DNA of 64,000 nt from Hoplostethus atlanticus (Eukaryota > Chordata > Actinopteri > Trachichthyiformes > Trachichthyidae): positions 3,410,501 to 3,474,500 of the forward strand of contig JAXDDX010000018.1 of assembly GCA_034670405.1 (NCBI GenBank). The letters run 5' to 3'. The translations under genes were made by a program, and so were the position numbers. The notes beneath the pieces were generated by a model. It had not been told where the DNA came from, ran no database searches, and saw only the letters and a list, made by a program, of their open reading frames with translations. Each line of letters opens with the position of its first letter. The first letter of the stretch is position 1. Shown here one piece after another: positions 58,853 through 64,000 of the stretch.

Positions 58853-60786
58853 GTGTTTGTATACATGACAATTTCTTGCGTTCTATTTCTCAGCACCATG
58901 CTGCGTACTTAATACAATGCCCCAATCGCTTTTTCCGCTATGGGACCCGGTGGAATATGTTCTGCTTTAGGTCTCCTCAGATCCTCCCACGCTCCCAGTA
59001 GATCGTATCTATGCCTGTCTAGCAGAGACTCATTGAGAAAGAAGATGCTGAAACTCAGGGGAGGCCTTCAGTGAGATCTGCACTTCAGCTGCTCTAAACA
59101 AGCATACAAGGACGCAGACTTTTCTCTTTCCTCTCTTCCCTCTTACTTAGAATGTCCATTGGGCCAAAGTGTTTCTATCTTGCCCATCTCTGGTGCTCTG
59201 CCTCGATCTTTACTTCTGCGCTACTTGATTACTACACAAACCAAAATGGTTTTGATTCAACAATCCTCTCTGACAGATAAAATCTTAACATCCCAAATGT
59301 TTTGTCATTCCAACTGTCTGCTGCATATGGATACTTCACATCATTTCATTGTTGAATCTAAGCAAGCTAGTTTGAACAGAGGAACCCATCACATACATGT
59401 CTGTGAACCTAGAAACACATATGACTATTCAGTCTGCTTTTAACTCATACCCTGTAACAGATCAAGGGCCTACAGGGTATCAGCCTTGCAGACAGCATTT
59501 TTTTGTGAATGAACCTGAGCACTGGAAACGCAGTGTCTGGAAGAGCAAAACAGAACAATGAAAATATATGGATTATAGGCCTTTTGGTCATAATTTCAAT
59601 TCATGGCTATTTATCACACATCTTGTTTTGTTCCCAAGACTCACTGTATCACGCCTGATTACATTGATGTTACTGATCCTTGGGGATGTCAAAGACAGAA
59701 CATTTGCGGGGATAGGATTGATTGAGTAGTTTGAGTGTGAAAGGTTGAACCCCTCTCCCCCATGTTTTACCTGGGCTAGCCGTTACTATCCATACTAAAT
59801 AATCATTCCTTCAGCATTGCAGTGGGGCTGCAATGGCAACTCCAACATTCAAGAAACGCTTAACCGAAAGAAACTGTATACTGCATGACAACTGGTCAAA
59901 CTGTGGGCTGATATGTTGACTCTTTTGAAAAAACACGTTTTTACATCTTTACAGTGGAATCACTTTAAATCAATCACAGAAGTATCCCCCTTTTCCTTAC
60001 CAAACACAAAGCAGGATATGATGTCAATGAATACTGCATCTAAAGAGCATGTGAATCAATAGGAGGAAATAAACAGTACAAGTATACTTTCAAACTATGC
60101 CCATGAGAATACTGAATGATAAAATGTATATAATATGTCTATTTTCAAAACAATCATAATGAGTAATGCATACCTTTGACTCTTTATCTAATAATGCCCT
60201 AGCTCTAGAACATGTTCTGACACTCTCCGAAATCACAGTATTTTTCAAGACAAAATCCTATCTACAATAATCAGCATTTGTTTTGACCATAATGAAAAAT
60301 ACCCCCCAAGGACCTGTTCTAAAAATAACATGAGAAGAGAAAGAAAGAGAAGTTTGCTTTGACTCTGGGCAGGAATGCAGTGGTCTAACATCCCATCCAC
60401 AAGGCCCTCAAACGGAGACCATTAGGCCAGAGCTGATGTCTGATAAAGAGAACGATATCACTTCAAAGAACCCAAGGAACAACACATAATCCAAACAAGG
60501 TTGCTGTACATAGTAGAACCGGAGATTTCCGTGCATGTTATCCATGGGTAATGGGGGTGGGGGGGGGGGGTGTCAAGGATCTCACTCAGCTGATGCCTGA
60601 ACAGACAAGCCACCACTGATTTCATGAGCTGCAGTAGAGGATTTTGATTACAATAAGTATCAATAAAAAGTCAATGGGACTCTGAGACATCTTTTCTCTC
60701 TCAAGAGCTTTCACTTTCTTTTTTTTTTTTTAGCAAAAATATCATGCAGTCTTTAGTCTTTCCCAACCCCTGGTGGGATCTCGTGT

Positions 60787-60812
60787 TTGTTTGTTTGTTT
60801 GTTTGTTTGTTT
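60787..60812. repeat. (GTTT)n microsatellite
   Basis: About six GTTT units upstream of the GABA receptor stop codon, in likely 3' UTR or intergenic sequence. Confidence 0.9.
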
Positions 60813-61065
60813 CAGGAGGAAAAAGAAACTCAAAGCCTTGAAATTCTTCTCTCACAATTATTCTTAAACATTCAAGTCATCCTATTAATACTTTGTACAG
60901 CAGAAAGGTCCTTCAGATTTCACACGTGTATATATAAATATAATATATATAAATATGCATATACATATGTTCAACTTGTATATGTGTATACATATTTTGG
61001 AACTGTATCAAAGCCAATTTAATGTGCTCTCAAAATATGGCCCATGATTCCTAGTGGGATGCACA

Positions 61066-64000
<2,935 letters not shown>

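Larger units (their letters stand above)
45000..61065. other. Long region without recognised genes
   Basis: About 16 kb between the VSIG1-like start and the GABA receptor stop codon. I found no exon with family resemblance. It contains an LTR-like element (47132-47660), microsatellites, SINE remnants and homopolymer runs. The right part may include a long 3' UTR of the GABA receptor gene. Open frames here are short and unsupported. Confidence 0.5.

Noticed and set aside
59159-59443. 94-residue ORF in the 45-61 kb region
   Set aside because: No domain, splice signals or known similarity; isolated in AT-rich DNA.

Overview
The window looks like nuclear DNA of a teleost fish. Host genes are split into exons with GT-AG introns. 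The repeat fraction is fish-like: V-SINE/tRNA-derived SINEs, L2-type LINEs, Tc1, hAT and Harbinger DNA transposons, Polinton/Maverick, and long (CA)n and (CT)n runs. I recognise four host genes: the first coding exon of an mpp1-like gene (minus, 1947-2069), a complete seven-exon tmlhe (plus, 32241-38061), a seven-exon VSIG1-like immunoglobulin-superfamily receptor (minus, 40963-44994) and the 3' half of a GABA-A receptor beta gene, best matched to gabrb4 (minus, 61066-63736, continuing off the right edge). In mammals mpp1, tmlhe and the GABA-A theta/alpha3 genes all lie in Xq28, so this is probably the fish counterpart of that block.

The most striking object is a 14.8-kb segment (4753-19520) between mpp1 and tmlhe. 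It starts AGTAGTTAATATGACC, ends with the exact reverse complement, and is flanked by a perfect 6-bp direct repeat GAGGAG, as expected for a Polinton/Maverick insertion. Its ends are not short inverted repeats. They are two arms of about 4.0 and 3.8 kb (4753-8782 and 15754-19520). Each arm carries, from the outside in, the Polinton terminus, a degraded Polinton-type ORF, the N-terminal part of a Polinton integrase, a TE-like segment, and the last two exons plus poly(A) signal of an ANKMY1-like MYND zinc-finger gene. The 7-kb centre holds a nine-exon HIPK-like protein kinase gene on the minus strand, a tandem duplication of its 3' end, orphan exons and ordinary repeats. It reads as a non-autonomous, Polinton-ended fold-back element with host-gene cargo. 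Both arms carry independent lesions, so neither encodes a working integrase.

From 19527 to 32036 the sequence is almost all transposon. A Gypsy-type fragment is followed by a nested stack (21238-25900): a Tc1-like element holds a hAT-like element, a Harbinger-like element has landed in the hAT target duplication, and a palindromic hAT MITE has landed in the Harbinger terminal repeat. The hAT also holds a LINE, which holds a second Harbinger, which holds a SINE. Target duplications allow most of the insertion order to be read. A further hAT element (28056-32036, 8-bp TSD GTGGACAG) has a transposase gene broken by a frameshift, a stop codon and a SINE.

The right half is quieter. tmlhe encodes the first enzyme of carnitine synthesis. 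The VSIG1-like gene carries one excess base in its C2 domain exon. About 16 kb without recognisable genes (45000-61065) separates it from the GABA receptor gene. The genes are not an operon; apart from the shared chromosomal block they have no evident joint function.
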